Below are positions 21,019 through 22,881 of a stretch of DNA of 22,881 nt, piece by piece. How positions within the stretch are numbered: position 1 is the stretch's first letter; each line of letters starts with the position of its first letter. The DNA comes from Lachnospiraceae bacterium UBA2860 (GTDB lineage Bacteria > Bacillota > Clostridia > Lachnospirales > Lachnospiraceae). The translations under genes and the position numbers were made by a program. Location: NCBI GenBank assembly GCA_002350625.1, contig DEFE01000029.1:223-23103 (forward strand), written 5' to 3'. Below the pieces are notes generated by a model. It had not been told where the DNA came from. It made no database searches and worked only from the letters and a program-made list of their open reading frames with translations.

Positions 21019-21411
21019 ATGCAGAAGGAAGAAAGCAGGAAACTCACGGAAGCCATTGTGGCCGCTCTTGAAGACAAGAAAGCGGAAAAGATTGATGTCA
21101 TAGAGATCGACGAGATCTCCCCGCTCGCTGATTATTTCATCATTGCGAACGGCACCAACACAAGCCAGACGGAAGCCATGGTGGACGCTGTGGAGGAAGC
21201 CGGCATCAAGGCGGGTCTTCCGGCTGATCACGTGGAAGGGCACAAAAACGCGAACTGGACGCTCATCGATTTCAAAGGCGTGGTTGTCCACATCTTTGAT
21301 GAAGAGGCCAGACAGTTCTATGATCTTGCCCGCATCTGGAAGGACGGGAAGCATCTGGATCCGCGCACGCTTGAAGAGAAGGAAGAGGAAGAAGACGGGA
21401 AAGCGGAGTGA
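21019..21411 (+). CDS. rsfS: Ribosomal silencing factor RsfS
   Basis: RsfS binds ribosomal protein L14 and blocks joining of the two subunits when nutrients are scarce. The 130-residue protein has the family core: ISPLADYFIIANGTNTSQTE (33-52), then DHVEGHKNANWTLIDFKGVVVHIFDEEAR and FYDLARIWKDG. The C-terminal 20 residues are a Glu/Lys-rich tail (LEEKEEEEDGKAE). A GGAGG just before the yqeK stop serves as its ribosome-binding site. It ends the obgE-yhbY-nadD-yqeK-rsfS run. Confidence 0.96.
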   Translation: MQKEESRKLTEAIVAALEDKKAEKIDVIEIDEISPLADYFIIANGTNTSQTEAMVDAVEEAGIKAGLPADHVEGHKNANWTLIDFKGVVVHIFDEEARQFYDLARIWKDGKHLDPRTLEEKEEEEDGKAE

Positions 21412-21447
21412 CCGGTCCGGCATTTAAGGTTTAAGAGAACGCATAAA

Positions 21448-22731
21448 ATGAGAAAAAGACAGGTTTTTATCATGGCGGCGTTTGCCGCCATCTTTTCCCT
21501 TCTTCTTTGCGGCTGCTCGGCGCCGTCCTTTGAGGAGGCGGAAGCGATTGTGACGGAGCATATCGTGGCCATGACCGGTGCAGGTGAAGAGAGCCCGGCG
21601 GTGGCGGAGAGCAGCGTAACGGTTACGTCAGATCAGGCGGTGAGAGACGAGGAGGATGCATTTTCGCTGTTCGGATTTCCGGTCGGCGGCACGGACGGCC
21701 TCAGCGGCTTTGCGTATGACCAGCTGGAGGAAAACGTGCAGTCGGTGTATGCGCAGCTTTACACCGGCGTCTCCGAGCGCAAACAGAAGTTCACGCTGAA
21801 TGCCTCGGATACGGAGGACATTAAGTCCGCCTTGTCGGCGCTCATCATCGATCATCCGGAGTTTTTCTGGATCGACGGCAACGCGGGGATGAGCGGCTAT
21901 AAGGCGCTCGGGATCTGGCAGATTTCACTGGATTTCACCGTAAATGCTGACGAGATTGACAGCATAGAGGCGCGGATCGACGAGAAGGCAAACGAATATC
22001 TTGCCTCTATGCCGGAAGGCGCAAGTGACTATGATAAAGTCAAGGCGGCCTATGAGTATATTATCCGCACGACGGATTACGACACGTCGAGCCGCAATAA
22101 CCAGAACATCATGAGCGTCTTTCTGGACGGGAAATCCGTGTGCGCGGGTTACGCGCGCGCCTTGCAGTATCTTCTGAAGAAGGCGGGCGTGTGGTGCGCT
22201 TATATCGAGGGGACGACCGGTGCCTCCATGGAAGGCCACGCTTGGAATCTCGTGTATATTGACGGCGTCTATACCTATGTTGATCCTTCCTGGGGAGATC
22301 CGACTTACGGGGAGGACGCCACGGACGCTTCAAGACTTGAGATTATCTACGACTATCTCTGCCTGACTTCCGATGAACTTATGCGGATCCGGCATATCCC
22401 GACAGGCGTATACGCGCTGCCGGAATGCACGGATACAAGCTTTGATTACTACCGGCTGAACGGCTTATTCTATGAGGGCTTTGATCCGGACGCTGTGGGC
22501 GGCGCGGTCTGGCACGCGGTGGACGAGGCGGAGAGGAGTGTCTTCTTCAAATTCTCTGATTTCGAGAGCTATCAGATGGCTGTCGATGCGCTGTTTCCCG
22601 CGGAGGGAGATGAGGCGGAGAGTCTTCTGGATGCGCCGATCCGCCAGCGCATGGAATGGGATGCGGCCAGCTCGATGCGGTACTATTACAGCTGCTCGGA
22701 TGAGTTGTGGATCATCAAAATCTATTGGTGA
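21448..22731 (+). CDS. Lipoprotein with transglutaminase-like domain
   Basis: The 427-residue protein is exported and lipid-anchored: a basic start (MRKRQ), a hydrophobic segment and a lipobox L-C-G-C ending at C23. A long Asp/Glu-rich spacer follows. The transglutaminase-like cysteine protease fold starts at about residue 185 (PEGASDYDKVKAAYEYI). Its triad is visible: C232 in SVCAGYA, H264 in GHAWN and D279 in VDPSW. The C-terminal 130 residues have no motif I know. Such proteins in Clostridia are thought to be cell-surface peptidases or cross-linkers, but no substrate can be given. The start has a weak purine tract (AAGAGA) and the gene stands 36 bases after rsfS, with no clear promoter or forward terminator. 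Confidence 0.88.
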   Translation: MRKRQVFIMAAFAAIFSLLLCGCSAPSFEEAEAIVTEHIVAMTGAGEESPAVAESSVTVTSDQAVRDEEDAFSLFGFPVGGTDGLSGFAYDQLEENVQSVYAQLYTGVSERKQKFTLNASDTEDIKSALSALIIDHPEFFWIDGNAGMSGYKALGIWQISLDFTVNADEIDSIEARIDEKANEYLASMPEGASDYDKVKAAYEYIIRTTDYDTSSRNNQNIMSVFLDGKSVCAGYARALQYLLKKAGVWCAYIEGTTGASMEGHAWNLVYIDGVYTYVDPSWGDPTYGEDATDASRLEIIYDYLCLTSDELMRIRHIPTGVYALPECTDTSFDYYRLNGLFYEGFDPDAVGGAVWHAVDEAERSVFFKFSDFESYQMAVDALFPAEGDEAESLLDAPIRQRMEWDAASSMRYYYSCSDELWIIKIYW

Positions 22732-22740
22732 ACTTCTATA

Positions 22741-22881
22741 TCTTTTGAATAACGTGGCTATACCGTCGCTATACGTCGCAGCTGCAGATCCATGTTCTCT
22801 CTTTGCTTCGTTCCCTGCACGTGCTTGCAGAGTGCGATTTCAAGCTCTGCAAAAACCGCTCGGCCCCGCCGAGGGGCGCTT
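22741..22881 (-). repeat. Terminal repeat element, copy C
   Basis: Bases 22789-22881 are the reverse complement of 91-183 with six mismatches, and TTTGAATAA (22744-22752) continues the match after a variable stretch. The loop 12-mer lies at 22833-22844 and here has a perfect six-pair stem, GCAGAG (22827-22832) with CTCTGC (22845-22850). The variable stretch holds two adjacent near-copies of GCTATAC-GTC (22757-22767 and 22768-22777). The element is cut by the window end, so a partner like copy A may lie beyond. Confidence 0.75.
22851..22876 (-). terminator. Terminator-like hairpin inside repeat C (leftward)
   Basis: This is the mirror of the hairpin at 96-120: the GC stem at 22856-22876 is followed, on the minus strand, by TTTTT (complement of 22851-22855). 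It would stop transcripts coming from the right. On the plus strand no T-run follows, so it is not an obvious terminator for the lipoprotein gene. Confidence 0.45.

Overview
The window is a dense, all-plus-strand stretch of bacterial chromosome from a GC-rich Firmicute. The most likely home is a class Clostridia organism of the Lachnospiraceae type. The reasons are the gene content and order: coaD followed by a coiled-coil protein, RecU, a short-form HisG with HisZ, the TIGR03960/DUF2344 pair before rng-rplU-prp-rpmA, then obgE-yhbY-nadD-yqeK-rsfS. RecU and an L27 carrying a Prp-cleavable N-terminal extension are Firmicutes traits. Genus cannot be fixed from the sequence alone. I count 27 protein genes plus one doubtful 33-codon ORF, and no tRNA, rRNA, CRISPR array, transposase or phage gene.

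Layout. Bases 1-276 hold a repetitive non-coding element in two head-to-head copies. Bases 277-4592 hold recG, mgsA, rsmD, coaD and a coiled-coil protein with an extreme aspartate tail, ending in a strong terminator. Bases 4675-6954 hold an M20 dipeptidase (pepD) and a small alarmone synthetase, again closed by a terminator. Bases 7048-17035 form one long tightly packed block: a two-TM membrane protein, a pseudouridine synthase, recU, a partial histidine operon (hisZ-hisG-hisD-hisB-hisI), a radical SAM protein, its DUF2344 partner and an RNase E/G-family nuclease. A promoter at the very end of rng starts the rplU-prp-rpmA transcript, whose leader contains hairpins and which ends in a strong terminator. 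Bases 18145-21411 hold the ribosome-assembly/NAD cluster obgE, yhbY, nadD, yqeK, rsfS. A secreted lipoprotein with a transglutaminase fold closes the gene run. Bases 22741-22881 hold a third copy of the terminal repeat, in opposite orientation to the copy before recG.

How the genes fit together. Much of the content is about making and protecting ribosomes: RsmD, the Rlu enzyme, Rng, L21, L27, Prp (which trims L27), ObgE, YhbY and RsfS. The alarmone synthetase and the Ap4A hydrolase YqeK add nucleotide signalling. RecG and RecU act on branched DNA. HisZ/G/D/B/I supply part of histidine synthesis; hisC, hisH, hisA, hisF and hisE are not in the window.

The least ordinary features are the terminal inverted repeats (93 bp, 87 identical positions) with a conserved 12-nt loop on a GCAG stem, and a methylglyoxal synthase homologue in which positions matching catalytic residues of the E. 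coli enzyme are changed. I see no clear defence system or mobile island.
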